Source of the DNA: Bacteroidota bacterium
GTDB taxonomy: Bacteria > Bacteroidota > Bacteroidia > NS11-12g > UBA955
Direction: 5' to 3'
DNA length: 64,000 nucleotides
Assembly: GCA_963169345.1 (NCBI GenBank)
Contig: CAUJCT010000031.1
Location: 1-64,000, forward strand
The position numbers and the translations under genes were made by a program. This document shows, one piece after another, positions 17,571-26,830 of this stretch (within the stretch, counting starts at the first letter, position 1; each line of letters opens with the position of its first letter). The notes under the pieces were generated by a model. It was not told the origin of the DNA. It saw only the letters and a list, made by a program, of their open reading frames with translations, and searched no databases.

Positions 17571-17951
17571 TCAAAATTGTGCTGTTCTCAGCAGAACTAA
17601 GGTGCAGGCTTCTTCAGTTTTAATGTGATTTTTATGAAGCAGATCTTCTAATTCTGGATTTTCAGTACCAGGATTAAAAATGACTCTTTTAGGATTTAAG
17701 CCAATAATGAAATCGTAGTATTTTTCTTGATTGGCGGGATTTAGATAAAGGGTGACAGTGTCAATGGAATTTGGGAGGAAACTATCGGTATTGGTTTCGA
17801 TTTTAACATTATCAACTTCACCTTTTTGTTTTCCAAGAGCAAGAACAGGATGTCCATACGCTTTTAACATTTTAATGGCCATATTTGAGTATCGGGCTGT
17901 ATTTTCGCTTGCTCCCATAACCAGAGTAAGCTTACTTGCGGTAGTGTTCAT
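17571..17951 (-). CDS. CoA-binding domain protein (YccU-like)
   Basis: The 126-residue protein is a single Rossmann-fold CoA_binding_2 domain. It shows a glycine/serine nucleotide loop near the start (VMGASENTARYS), GHPVLALG, and FNPGTENPEL near the end, where homologues typically have 'Q.G..n.e'. Such proteins are small cytoplasmic CoA-binders related to the succinyl-CoA synthetase alpha domain and have no proven reaction. Start ATG 17951. It is divergent from the redoxin gene. Confidence 0.82.
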   Translation of the reverse strand: MNTTASKLTLVMGASENTARYSNMAIKMLKAYGHPVLALGKQKGEVDNVKIETNTDSFLPNSIDTVTLYLNPANQEKYYDFIIGLNPKRVIFNPGTENPELEDLLHKNHIKTEEACTLVLLRTAQF

Positions 17952-18018
17952 AATAAACGCGGAATCCTTTTTTCAAAATAAATAATTTGTAAGATATTCG
18001 CCTAATAATTTTATCTAT

Positions 18019-18549
18019 ATGAACATCGGCGACAAATTGATCAACTTTAAGCTACAAGGTACAGATGGTGAGTGGTATACAAACTTCAGTCTGGCAGACA
18101 GATATGCACTTTGCATCATTTTTACTTCTAATACCTGTGATGTCGCAAAGTCATACTGGAAACGTATCTTCGAATTATATGACAATTATGAAGAAGATAA
18201 TCTTGGGCTCATTTTAATTAATTCCAATGATGCAACTTCTGATGCCAATGAATCTTTGGGAGGTATGAAACAGGTTTTGTCTCAATACAGACACGAAGGT
18301 GTTTTGTATCTAAAAGATGAAGATCAATCTGTTGCAAAAGCATTTGGTGCAACTAAAACTCCTGAGGTTTTTCTGTTCAACTCCAGACGTGAATTGGTGT
18401 ATACAGGCATTATTGACGATAACTGGGAAAATGAAACTCAGGTGATGATGGTGTATCTCGAAGATGCAATTGAGTATTGTCTGGATGGATTGGATATTGA
18501 CTATCCTGAAATGCCGGCAGTGGGTTGTGATATTGCCTGGAAAAAGTAA
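18019..18549 (+). CDS. Redoxin/thioredoxin-fold protein with a single peroxidatic-type Cys
   Basis: The 176-residue protein has the AhpC/TSA-redoxin fold: FTSNTCDVAKSYW with Cys40 at the active site, the cis-proline segment KTPEVFLF (about 114-121), and a conserved tail GCDIAWK with Cys170. The CxxC second cysteine of thioredoxins is absent (Cys40-Asp-Val-Ala). The protein is therefore likely a one-Cys or distal two-Cys redoxin using Cys170, not a disulfide reductase. No signal peptide is seen. The SDR gene follows after 4 bp, so the two are probably one operon. Confidence 0.8.
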   Translation: MNIGDKLINFKLQGTDGEWYTNFSLADRYALCIIFTSNTCDVAKSYWKRIFELYDNYEEDNLGLILINSNDATSDANESLGGMKQVLSQYRHEGVLYLKDEDQSVAKAFGATKTPEVFLFNSRRELVYTGIIDDNWENETQVMMVYLEDAIEYCLDGLDIDYPEMPAVGCDIAWKK

Positions 18550-18553
18550 TTGA

Positions 18554-19357
18554 ATGAAACCTGTCGCAATCATTACAGGTGCCTCGTCTGGTATCGGCGA
18601 ATCATTGGCTTATGAGGCTGCACGCTCCGGATATTCAGTAGTTATTTCTGCTCGCAACATTGAAAAATTGCAGTTTGTAAAATCGAATTGCGAAAAATTA
18701 GGTGCCACCTGTTTGTCCGTTCAGGCTGATGTAAGCAAAGAAACTGACTGTCAGAATTTGATTGATACGGCATTTCGTTCTTTTGGCAGAATTGATTTGC
18801 TGATAAATAATGCAGGTATAAGCATGAGAGCGCTTCTGAAAGATTGCAGTCTTGATGTCATCAGACAATTGATGGATACTAATTTTTGGGGAACTGTTTA
18901 TTGCACCAAGTTCGCTTTACCTCATTTATTAGATGCCAAAGGTTCGGTGGTTGGTATTAGCTCTATAGCAGGTATCAAAGGATTGCCGGGGAGAACAGGT
19001 TATTCTGCTTCCAAATTTGCCATGCATGGATTTTTGGAGTCACTCAGAATTGAAAACCTGAGAACCGGTTTGCATGTACTGGTAGCTTGTCCTGGTTATA
19101 CTGCTTCCAATATCAGAAATACGGCATTAAACAGCAGTGGGCAAAGTCAGTCGGAAAGTCCTTTGGATGAATCTAAACTGATGCAGCCGGATATTGTTGC
19201 TAAAGAAGTGTTTAAGGCAATCAGAAAGAAGAAGCGATATATTTATCTGAGTTTTGAAGGTAAGGCTACTAATTTCCTAAATAAGTTTTTCAGCTCCTGG
19301 CTAGACAAGTTGGTTTACAATAAAGTAGCCAGTGAAAAAGACAGTCCATTTAAATAA
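18554..19357 (+). CDS. Short-chain dehydrogenase/reductase (SDR)
   Basis: The 267-residue classical SDR has the cofactor motif TGASSGIG (8-15), NNAG (85-88) and the catalytic Ser137, Tyr150 and Lys154 (YSASK). It should oxidise or reduce a hydroxyl/keto group using NAD(P)H; the substrate cannot be read from the sequence. Arg/Asn residues follow the first beta-alpha unit (SARN), which slightly favours NADPH. A long C-terminal tail (about 215-267) resembles the DHRS7-like/YqjQ group. Start ATG 18554, coupled to the redoxin gene. It ends directly against the convergent PKD gene. Confidence 0.88.
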   Translation: MKPVAIITGASSGIGESLAYEAARSGYSVVISARNIEKLQFVKSNCEKLGATCLSVQADVSKETDCQNLIDTAFRSFGRIDLLINNAGISMRALLKDCSLDVIRQLMDTNFWGTVYCTKFALPHLLDAKGSVVGISSIAGIKGLPGRTGYSASKFAMHGFLESLRIENLRTGLHVLVACPGYTASNIRNTALNSSGQSQSESPLDESKLMQPDIVAKEVFKAIRKKKRYIYLSFEGKATNFLNKFFSSWLDKLVYNKVASEKDSPFK

Positions 19358-21880
19358 TTATCTCATCAGCGTAAAGGTACCTCTGAACCAACGCTCAACA
19401 TCGTCGCATCCAACGTATTTAACGTAATAGACATAGACATCCTGGGGAGCTGGGTTACCTTTATAACGGCCATTCCATTCAGCAGAAGGTGAGGTGCTTT
19501 CAAAAATCAGTTCACCCCAACGATTGTAAAGTCTGAGCAGATAAGGAGAGCCGGGGTCTGAATATCTGTTGCCCGGATAAGTTTCATTTAAATTATCATC
19601 ATTTGGTGAAAATGCATTCGGCATAAATAAATCTACCGGTAATGCATCTGCTTGTTCTTTAATAGTAATGGTATCACTGATAATACAACCATTTTTGTCT
19701 AAAACAGTTACGATATACATACCCGCATCTCTCACACTAATACTGCGCGTAGTAGCGCCTGTATTCCAATCGTATTTTACAAACGAATCAGTAGCGGTTA
19801 AAGTCATTACCGAGGAGATGCAAATGGCAGTATCGTTGCCCAAACCTCCATCAATAGGAGGGAATTGAGTAATGAAGACACTGTCCGATTCAACACATCC
19901 TTCTTTGGTTGTAATGGTTATTTTCTTTTTACCTGGAGTGGTTGCATGATAGTCGATTATTTCAGCAAAATCATGCCAGACATACTTCACAAATCCTTTT
20001 TGAGGGAAAAGCCATCGATCGACTGGTCCGCAGTAAAAAGTATCATTACCTAAATCCAGTCCGGTTTCAATATGTGTAATAATCACAGTGTCGAAAATGG
20101 TACAAAGTTTATTTCGAACCTTGATTTCATATTGGCCTGGAATAAACGTTGTTAATGTAGGCGTTCTGTCACCGGTATTCCATATATAATTGGTCTCAAG
20201 TTTTGTTTTAATACTGATATTACTTCCATCTAATGTAACAGATGTTCCTTTGCAGAACAAAGTATCATTCATTCGGGTCTTTGGCGGAGGGTATAAAACA
20301 AACGTGATAGAGTCAGAGGAAACGCAATTGTTTTTATTGGCAACTGTTACCCAATAAGTACCGAGTTGTGGAATGAATACTGATTGATCTAAGGTGTTAT
20401 CATTCCATAAATAGGATTTGTAGCCCGGTGGACCTGCATAAGTGAACTGCACGAAACTGTCTCTGCATATTACCGAATCTGGTCCCAGGTCGAGTCGTGA
20501 AAGGTCATTAATGATATCGATCGTATCTCTGGAGGTACAAGGTGCATCCGTAACTGCAATCCAGTATTTTCCACCTTTTGAAACGGTAATATTTGGAGTG
20601 GTTTCACCGGTACTCCACAAATAGGATTTATTGGGAACATCGCTGTGGAGTTTTTTAGTAAAAGACCCACAAACCAAGGTGTCTTTTGGTAAATTTACTT
20701 TAAAATTTGGCTTAACAATGATATCATAGGTAGTGGTATCCCGGCATGGTCCGGAGCTAAAAGCTATAAGACGTACGCTGTAAGTGCCCGGCTTTTTGTA
20801 AGTATAATTAGGTGTTTTAACATTTGAAGTGTCACTGTTTTTATCCGTTTCTCCAAAATCCCAGAGATATTTTGCACCTCCCTGACTTTGATTGTTGAAG
20901 GTTACAAAATTATCCTGACAGTTGACTTTAGGCACAAAGAATGATGCCACTACATCAAAAGTACAATTGCTGACATTGAACTGAAAGTCGCGTTTGGTTT
21001 CACCAATTTTTTTCCCATTGCGATATTCTATCACTTTTATACCAATTACAAATTGTCCGGTAACAGTCGGTGTCAGGGTCAGTTTGCCGGTTTTAGAATC
21101 AATAGATAATGTAGGATTACCATCTATTTGATTGGAGTAGGTTGTATAACCTGATTTCCACAGAACGTTTTGAAAACTGGATGGATTGGCAGCACCACCA
21201 GCATCAGGCAATGGGTCGAATGAAGTGGCACCTAAGTAGGGTTGGTATAATTCATACACCAGAGAATCTCCATCGGCATCTGTTGCTGAATGGTCGAAAT
21301 TGAGTGGTGCATTGGTACACAGAAAATTTGGGGGCAGTGATTTAAAAACGGGGCTACTGTTCCTGAAAGCTCCTGAAAAGCCCGGAATATGAGTCCAGTA
21401 GGTAGCTCCTGTAGATTGAGGATCGACAATATTGTTAATGGTGTTATTCCTGCAACATCTTTCAAAGGAAAGTACATAACCTCCGGTATTGATTGGCACA
21501 GTAATTTCCAAAGAATACGTATATTTATCTACGCAGGCATTAGGTTTGGTTTTGATGCATGAGTAATTAACAGAAGCTACTCTTGAAGGGCCAGTTCTGG
21601 CAAATGCTAAGGGATAATAAGAACCATTGTTGGTGTATTGAGAGTATGTATTAGTGTTTTTATTATAACTAAACACATTCAGGTAACCATTGATGTCTTG
21701 AGCAATAGCTTCTTTACTGCCGTTTATACAATCGATGTACAACAGCATAGTGACATTGTAAGTGACATCTACAGAGTTGTTTCTTACATATTTATACATG
21801 ATTTCTCCTCCCACTATGTGTGTGGCGCAGAGTTGTTGTCCTAACAACAGAATCAAACCTGTCAGGAGGCGTTTTATCAT
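19358..21880 (-). CDS. PKD-domain protein with T9SS type B (gliding-type) sorting domain
   Basis: The preferred start is ATG 21880 (840 residues, MIKRLLTG); the frame extends to a GTG at 21910, but only the shorter form begins with a clean signal peptide (cleavage near CATHIVGGEI). An N-terminal beta domain and a PKD domain (about 320-400, ending YTYKKPGTYSVRLIAF) lead into four or five ~80-residue Ig-like units with LGxDTxxC and YxWNTG patterns. The C-terminal ~90 residues have PNAFSPNDDNLNE and LYNRWGELIF, the type B sorting domain of gliding-associated proteins. It is probably a surface adhesin. Confidence 0.88.
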   Translation of the reverse strand: MIKRLLTGLILLLGQQLCATHIVGGEIMYKYVRNNSVDVTYNVTMLLYIDCINGSKEAIAQDINGYLNVFSYNKNTNTYSQYTNNGSYYPLAFARTGPSRVASVNYSCIKTKPNACVDKYTYSLEITVPINTGGYVLSFERCCRNNTINNIVDPQSTGATYWTHIPGFSGAFRNSSPVFKSLPPNFLCTNAPLNFDHSATDADGDSLVYELYQPYLGATSFDPLPDAGGAANPSSFQNVLWKSGYTTYSNQIDGNPTLSIDSKTGKLTLTPTVTGQFVIGIKVIEYRNGKKIGETKRDFQFNVSNCTFDVVASFFVPKVNCQDNFVTFNNQSQGGAKYLWDFGETDKNSDTSNVKTPNYTYKKPGTYSVRLIAFSSGPCRDTTTYDIIVKPNFKVNLPKDTLVCGSFTKKLHSDVPNKSYLWSTGETTPNITVSKGGKYWIAVTDAPCTSRDTIDIINDLSRLDLGPDSVICRDSFVQFTYAGPPGYKSYLWNDNTLDQSVFIPQLGTYWVTVANKNNCVSSDSITFVLYPPPKTRMNDTLFCKGTSVTLDGSNISIKTKLETNYIWNTGDRTPTLTTFIPGQYEIKVRNKLCTIFDTVIITHIETGLDLGNDTFYCGPVDRWLFPQKGFVKYVWHDFAEIIDYHATTPGKKKITITTKEGCVESDSVFITQFPPIDGGLGNDTAICISSVMTLTATDSFVKYDWNTGATTRSISVRDAGMYIVTVLDKNGCIISDTITIKEQADALPVDLFMPNAFSPNDDNLNETYPGNRYSDPGSPYLLRLYNRWGELIFESTSPSAEWNGRYKGNPAPQDVYVYYVKYVGCDDVERWFRGTFTLMR

Positions 21881-21940
21881 GTCTTGTTTTTTATTAGACA
21901 ACCGAAACACAAAATATGTTGCAGTTGAAGTGTCATTTTT

Positions 21941-24916
21941 TTATTGCACAGGTGGTGCCCCTGTATTTTTCAGGTACAAGTTCAAAATCTGTTCCGCTTC
22001 TTGCTTTCTGCCTTGTTTTTGCAATTCCTGCATTAAAATCTGATAGGCTTGGCCATTTTTAGGATCTAACTGAATGGCAACCTGTAAGTTGTATAATGCT
22101 GAGTCTGTTTCGCTCAAAGCTAGCTGGGCTTTCGCCAGTCCTAAATAACCTGCACCAACGTCTGAATAGGTAGACAGAAATGCATTGTAACTATTTCGGG
22201 CTTCTTGTGCTTTATTTTTCAACATCAGGATTTCACCCATATACAAGGAGGCAGATGAATTCTTTTTGTGTTTGTATGCCAAGGCAAAATTTTCATAAGC
22301 CTTGTCCATGATGGCCATATCTACATTACCATCCTGACTGCCATAGGCTTTCTGAAAGTACATTTCTCCAAGGCTGTTATATGCCTCGTAGTTGCCGTCT
22401 CTCAACGCTATTGCTTTATTATAAAACTGAATTGCTGAATCAAACTTGCTACCACCCATCATACGACAAGCATTGGCAATGCCTCTTGCATATTCCTCTT
22501 CCAATGGGTTGTATGCGAAAGCTTTTTCATAAAAATACAGTGCACTGTCGGCCATGTTTTTCTTTAAATATTTTTTGCCCTGTGAGCTAAAATTATTCTC
22601 TGCTTTTACAACTGCGGCAACCGTTACACCATCCACTTTAACTTCGTAAATGGTGCCTTTTGGTGGCCAGTATCCATTTAAGATTTGTGACTTGGATAAG
22701 GTTCTTGAAGTCCAGATAGCATACGTCCAGTCATTATCGGCCCATTCGTATTCACGTGTCCAGGCATATTTCACATCTTTGCCTTTAGGTACAAAGGTCT
22801 TGAGCGATTCCTGAATATTGTTGCTGCTTACTTTGATACTGCCATCCAGAATTTCAGGGTGATTGTCTACTAACCACTGGAAGGCCTGTCTTGGCGACTG
22901 ATTCCAGTAATCAATTTCGTAATTGCCATTTGCACCTTTAACACCGCCTGCAATTTCATTGAAATACATGTATTGATAAGGGTGATTGACTATACTCCAA
23001 ATGCCAGGTTTTATAAAACTTAATCCAATAACCAGCATAACTATAACGGTTACTTTAGAGTTTTTAATCAGACTGCCCAGTTTGAACCAGCCAATTATCG
23101 CTATAGCTACAAGTGAAGGATATATAAAGATAAAGTGTCTCCAGCCATTGTATACATACGAACCTTTGTAAATGGCGTAAACAGCCGGGAAAAATGTCAT
23201 GAAGATCAAAAGTGAAAACATGATGGTTTTCAATTTATCCGACCTCAGCCATCCCAGCAACAGACCTAAAATGGTGCCACCAACGATGGCTAAAGGTGCT
23301 GTAAGCAGGATCAGTTTTGGCTCATAGTGCCAAGGTTTAATATACTGTCTTACACCTTCAAATAATTCATAATAGGTGAGGTAAGAGAATTTTTCGAACT
23401 CTCTCAAAGCAGTATAGGCTCCAGTAAGTGGTTGTCTTAAAGCATAAGGCCACATTGCTATACCTATGAGGTATCCGGCTACTGCAACAACTAAGAAAAT
23501 TACCAGGTAATGAGTGAAACTTTTTTGTACAGTAATCTTTTTATTTTTAATGGCAATTATGAAGAAATGGATGGCTATAGCTAAGCCCAGATAAAACAAT
23601 AGCAAAAGACCACCTGCACGAATACTGATGGCAAAACCAATAGCAATAGCCAGCATAACTTTCGTTTGATGGCGAGGATTAGGCATTTCCGTCAACATTT
23701 TGAGCATGTAGTAAATGGCCATTATATAGCCGGCAGCAAACGGTATATCTTTAGGATTATTGAAACAATGTCCAAAGAAAGATGGAGAGCACACCATTGC
23801 CAGCAGAGTGATAAGGGCAGGCAGCCATCCTGCAAAGAGTCTAACAGTTAATGCGGTAAATAATATGCAGAAAAATCCGACAATAGCGTTAAAGAAGTGA
23901 CGGGTCGCGAATTCATTTTCTACGCCGATAAGGTCATTAACGGCCGCACTGAACACGTCGATGCTCATGCCGTAAAAGACGTTTGTGAAATAATCCCTGT
24001 GTCCTTGCTTCTGGAAGTCGAACATAGTGGTGTCTTCACCAAAACTGGTGTAATATTTCAGAACATCTTTAGAGAAAGTATTGTGATTGGGCTCATCCCA
24101 TGTTACGTTATAGTCGAAACTAATCCAGCACATTAAAGCCAGGAAAACCACGGAGATTATACCAAAGAGTTTTTTGTAGATACTGTTATTGACATTCGTC
24201 CAGTTACTAGGTTCAGAACCTAGAAGAGGCGCTTTAATGAATGAATTATAAAGTGATTTAAAACCTGCTATTTTTCCTTTAACAAGTGCTTTAATGCCAT
24301 CACCGAATTTAAAATCATTTGCACCATATTCAAAACTCAGTTTGGTTGCCATTTCCGACTTTTCAGCCAAAGCTGCCAGTTGCCAGATATCGCTGATGCC
24401 CTTATTCAAGACAAGTTCACTGAAGTCGTCTTTAGAAAGTACTATGGCTTCGGCAGTATTGAGGTTAGCATTGGCACCGGTGAATAGTTTAGGCCAGAAA
24501 TTAGCCCAGTACATCAGGTTTTTTTGCATAAATCCTGCCTTTGGATTGGCTTTACCATTGGCGATAACCATATTTTCGCCGTTATGATATTTATTTGCCT
24601 GAATGATCCATCGGGTGATAGGACCAGGTTCGTTGCTGAGTGGCAAAGTCAATGGAGCAACATTTTTAATGTCCTCAGGAAAATGGTCGCCTTGCAGAAT
24701 TTGAATTTTACCCTCTTGATCCAGTCCTTCAAGCTGAGCATTTGGAATTTTAGAAGAAGCATAAAGAGTAAGAGGAACATTTGATTTTGAACAGATTTCG
24801 GCCAATGATTTTAAATCATCAGAAGAATTGTCGTTTGAATGAATGGATACAATGTAAACAGCTGTATTGGTTCCGTTTCCTGTTGCTTTATCGCTTCCTG
24901 TCTGCCTGCTTGCCAT
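21941..24916 (-). CDS. Membrane glycosyltransferase (GT39/ArnT-like) fused to N-terminal domain and C-terminal TPRs
   Basis: The 991-residue protein has three parts. The N-terminal ~235 residues look like a degenerate GT2-type domain without a visible DxD. The middle (about 245-640) is a polytopic membrane domain of about ten helices. Its first loop holds TWDEPNH, the acidic motif that binds a polyprenyl-phosphate sugar donor in GT-C enzymes, and the following WRHFIFIYPS suits the periplasmic domain. The C-terminal ~190 residues are TPR repeats (ALYFYEKAFAYNP, YNSLGEMY, IQLDPKNGQAY). A protein or lipid mannosyl-type transfer in the periplasm is likely but unproven. Confidence 0.78.
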   Translation of the reverse strand: MASRQTGSDKATGNGTNTAVYIVSIHSNDNSSDDLKSLAEICSKSNVPLTLYASSKIPNAQLEGLDQEGKIQILQGDHFPEDIKNVAPLTLPLSNEPGPITRWIIQANKYHNGENMVIANGKANPKAGFMQKNLMYWANFWPKLFTGANANLNTAEAIVLSKDDFSELVLNKGISDIWQLAALAEKSEMATKLSFEYGANDFKFGDGIKALVKGKIAGFKSLYNSFIKAPLLGSEPSNWTNVNNSIYKKLFGIISVVFLALMCWISFDYNVTWDEPNHNTFSKDVLKYYTSFGEDTTMFDFQKQGHRDYFTNVFYGMSIDVFSAAVNDLIGVENEFATRHFFNAIVGFFCILFTALTVRLFAGWLPALITLLAMVCSPSFFGHCFNNPKDIPFAAGYIMAIYYMLKMLTEMPNPRHQTKVMLAIAIGFAISIRAGGLLLLFYLGLAIAIHFFIIAIKNKKITVQKSFTHYLVIFLVVAVAGYLIGIAMWPYALRQPLTGAYTALREFEKFSYLTYYELFEGVRQYIKPWHYEPKLILLTAPLAIVGGTILGLLLGWLRSDKLKTIMFSLLIFMTFFPAVYAIYKGSYVYNGWRHFIFIYPSLVAIAIIGWFKLGSLIKNSKVTVIVMLVIGLSFIKPGIWSIVNHPYQYMYFNEIAGGVKGANGNYEIDYWNQSPRQAFQWLVDNHPEILDGSIKVSSNNIQESLKTFVPKGKDVKYAWTREYEWADNDWTYAIWTSRTLSKSQILNGYWPPKGTIYEVKVDGVTVAAVVKAENNFSSQGKKYLKKNMADSALYFYEKAFAYNPLEEEYARGIANACRMMGGSKFDSAIQFYNKAIALRDGNYEAYNSLGEMYFQKAYGSQDGNVDMAIMDKAYENFALAYKHKKNSSASLYMGEILMLKNKAQEARNSYNAFLSTYSDVGAGYLGLAKAQLALSETDSALYNLQVAIQLDPKNGQAYQILMQELQKQGRKQEAEQILNLYLKNTGAPPVQ

Positions 24917-24982
24917 AAGTCTTGGTAATTCCGTGTTTATTAAGGTGGAAAATTATAGCAATTTTGCATAAATACCAAACCG

Positions 24983-24990
24983 TATCTTTG
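24983..24990 (+). promoter_or_regulatory. -7 box TATCTTTG before the radical SAM gene
   Basis: A perfect TAnnTTTG lies 34 nt before ATG 25025 in the divergent spacer. A TTTG at 24963-24966 is only 16 nt upstream, closer than usual. Confidence 0.4.
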
Positions 24991-25024
24991 ACAGCAAGGC
25001 ATACCGGCAAAAGGGAAGGCAATT

Positions 25025-26101
25025 ATGAAAAGGAAAATTAAAGTAATCCTTGAGAATTATTTAAAGCGCTTATCTGATAATCAATCTGATAAAGTGTCCA
25101 ATGCTTTTACTTTTATTAAATCAAAATTAGGATCAATTTATCCGGGATTGTCTATTGTAAGACCTCTGATACGACTATGTGATTTTATAATAGTCAGAGG
25201 CAATGGCAACCGATTTATCGAATTCGAATTGAGCAATATCTGCAATGCCAGATGTGTGTTTTGTCCTTATCCGGATATGCTGAGAACGGATAAAAAGTTC
25301 ATGCACATGAATGAACAGACTCTTGATCGTATTGTGGGTTCTTTTCAGCATTTTAAAGGTGTTTTGGTCAGTTTCACACCTACAACTGGCGATACATTGT
25401 TGCATCCGGAGTGGGACAAATACATCCATTCAATTATTCAATTGCCACAAGTTGGCAGAGCGACAATGTTTACAAATGCCATTGAACTCGATTTAGAGGC
25501 AATAGACCGATTAATCGTTTTGCTCAGGAGAGATAGAAAAGGGAAGTTTTCTCAGTTATATCTGTCGTTGGGTGGCTATAGCCGAGACAGTTATAAGAAT
25601 TTGTATCAGGTTGACCGATTTGAAAAGGTGAGAGGCAATATTGACGCGCTTTTCAAAAGACTCAAATTGGAAAAAATATGTTTGGGAGTTCATTTTCACA
25701 TAAAATTGGAAAAAGGAGTTGAACCCAATACAGATTTAGCTATGAACATTTACAACAGGGAAAAATATCCTTATGTTTATGTCAGCCATTCGGTATCTTA
25801 TTTTAGTAATGATGCATACAAGCGCAATGCTTTAATTGACTATTACAGCGAATCAAGTGAGGATCATTCAAGGGCTTGTGCCTATCTCAATAAAACCAGG
25901 TTTGCTGCGGATGGCAGTATATGGGCGGATGGATGTGTGATTTCGGAAATGCCGGATGATGCTTCATTAAAACTTGGCAATTTGGATTTAGGTTGGGAAA
26001 CACTGGAAGCTAAACGGAATGAACTGGTGTCGAATTGGGAGCTGAATCGTGAAATTCCTCAGCCTTGTAAGGGCTGCACTATGTACCGGCCTAGAAAATA
26101 A
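25025..26101 (+). CDS. Radical SAM protein with SPASM-like C-terminus
   Basis: The 358-residue protein has the radical SAM cluster motif CNARCVFC (Cys73, Cys77, Cys80), preceded by FELSN. The C-terminal part has further cysteines: CAYL, GC, and CKGC at 348-351. That pattern fits a SPASM/twitch auxiliary Fe-S domain. Such enzymes generate a 5'-deoxyadenosyl radical to modify peptides, sugars or cofactors. The N-terminal ~60 residues are an extra helical lead. A permuted papain-like gene follows 46 bp downstream, suggesting joint function. The substrate is unknown. Confidence 0.85.
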   Translation: MKRKIKVILENYLKRLSDNQSDKVSNAFTFIKSKLGSIYPGLSIVRPLIRLCDFIIVRGNGNRFIEFELSNICNARCVFCPYPDMLRTDKKFMHMNEQTLDRIVGSFQHFKGVLVSFTPTTGDTLLHPEWDKYIHSIIQLPQVGRATMFTNAIELDLEAIDRLIVLLRRDRKGKFSQLYLSLGGYSRDSYKNLYQVDRFEKVRGNIDALFKRLKLEKICLGVHFHIKLEKGVEPNTDLAMNIYNREKYPYVYVSHSVSYFSNDAYKRNALIDYYSESSEDHSRACAYLNKTRFAADGSIWADGCVISEMPDDASLKLGNLDLGWETLEAKRNELVSNWELNREIPQPCKGCTMYRPRK

Positions 26102-26146
26102 TCATAAGGCAGTATCATAAACTGTAGGAATTTGCGTTATAAGTTT

Positions 26147-26830
26147 ATGCGCAAAAAGATTTGGATAACATTACCACTTGCTTTAATGGTAGGATTTAGT
26201 CTTCTTGCCTTAAATTTCAGTATTCGCAAGTCCATTATAAAATCTCATACAAAAGTGGAACCTGCGAAGCCTTCACTGGATTCACTCCATGATGGTGATT
26301 TAATATTTCAGGTGAGTGTGGAGGGACAAGGAAAAGCGGTTCAACTGGCAACAAAATCGAAGTTTACGCATATAGGGATTCTCATCAAACTAGAGGCAGG
26401 TTGGTATGTTTATGAAGCTGTTCAGCCTGTTTGTAAAACGCCTTTAAAAGCTTTTATAGCGATGGGAGACAGTTCATACTATGTTATCAAGCGATTAAAA
26501 GGCTCGGATAGTTTGCTCAATATGGATAAAATTGCTATGATGAAGACATATCTCAATTCTCAGCTGGGCAAGGATTACGACCCTTATTTTAACTGGTCGG
26601 ATACAGCATTGTATTGCAGTGAATATGTGTGGAAGTGTTATCGAAAAATGGGCATTTCATTATGTGAAACCAATTTGTTAAAGACTTACGACTTAACACA
26701 TCCTGTTGTTAAAAATATTATGAGTCAGCGTTATGGCAAGAAAGTTCCCTTAAACGAGAAGGTTGTATCACCCGGTGATATTTATGCTTCCGATTTGCTC
26801 TATAAGGTAGCGGAAGGCAAAGACGATTAG
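26147..26830 (+). CDS. YiiX/YebB-like permuted papain-fold protein (NlpC/P60 superfamily)
   Basis: From ATG 26147 the protein has 227 residues; the frame's TTG start at 26132 adds only five. One N-terminal membrane segment (about 4-23) precedes a permuted NlpC/P60 domain. His75 lies in the motif FTHIGI, and Cys157 in ALYCSEYVW. In this permuted family the histidine comes before the catalytic cysteine. Members are thought to be amidases or acyl-hydrolases acting at the envelope. It probably shares a transcript with the radical SAM gene. The 3' end overlaps the convergent ruvA gene by 4 bp. Confidence 0.82.
   Translation: MRKKIWITLPLALMVGFSLLALNFSIRKSIIKSHTKVEPAKPSLDSLHDGDLIFQVSVEGQGKAVQLATKSKFTHIGILIKLEAGWYVYEAVQPVCKTPLKAFIAMGDSSYYVIKRLKGSDSLLNMDKIAMMKTYLNSQLGKDYDPYFNWSDTALYCSEYVWKCYRKMGISLCETNLLKTYDLTHPVVKNIMSQRYGKKVPLNEKVVSPGDIYASDLLYKVAEGKDD

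Noticed and set aside
25025..26830. A RiPP precursor peptide near the radical SAM gene
   Set aside because: No short frame with a leader/core-like Gly/Cys/Lys pattern and plausible start was found between or beside the two genes.
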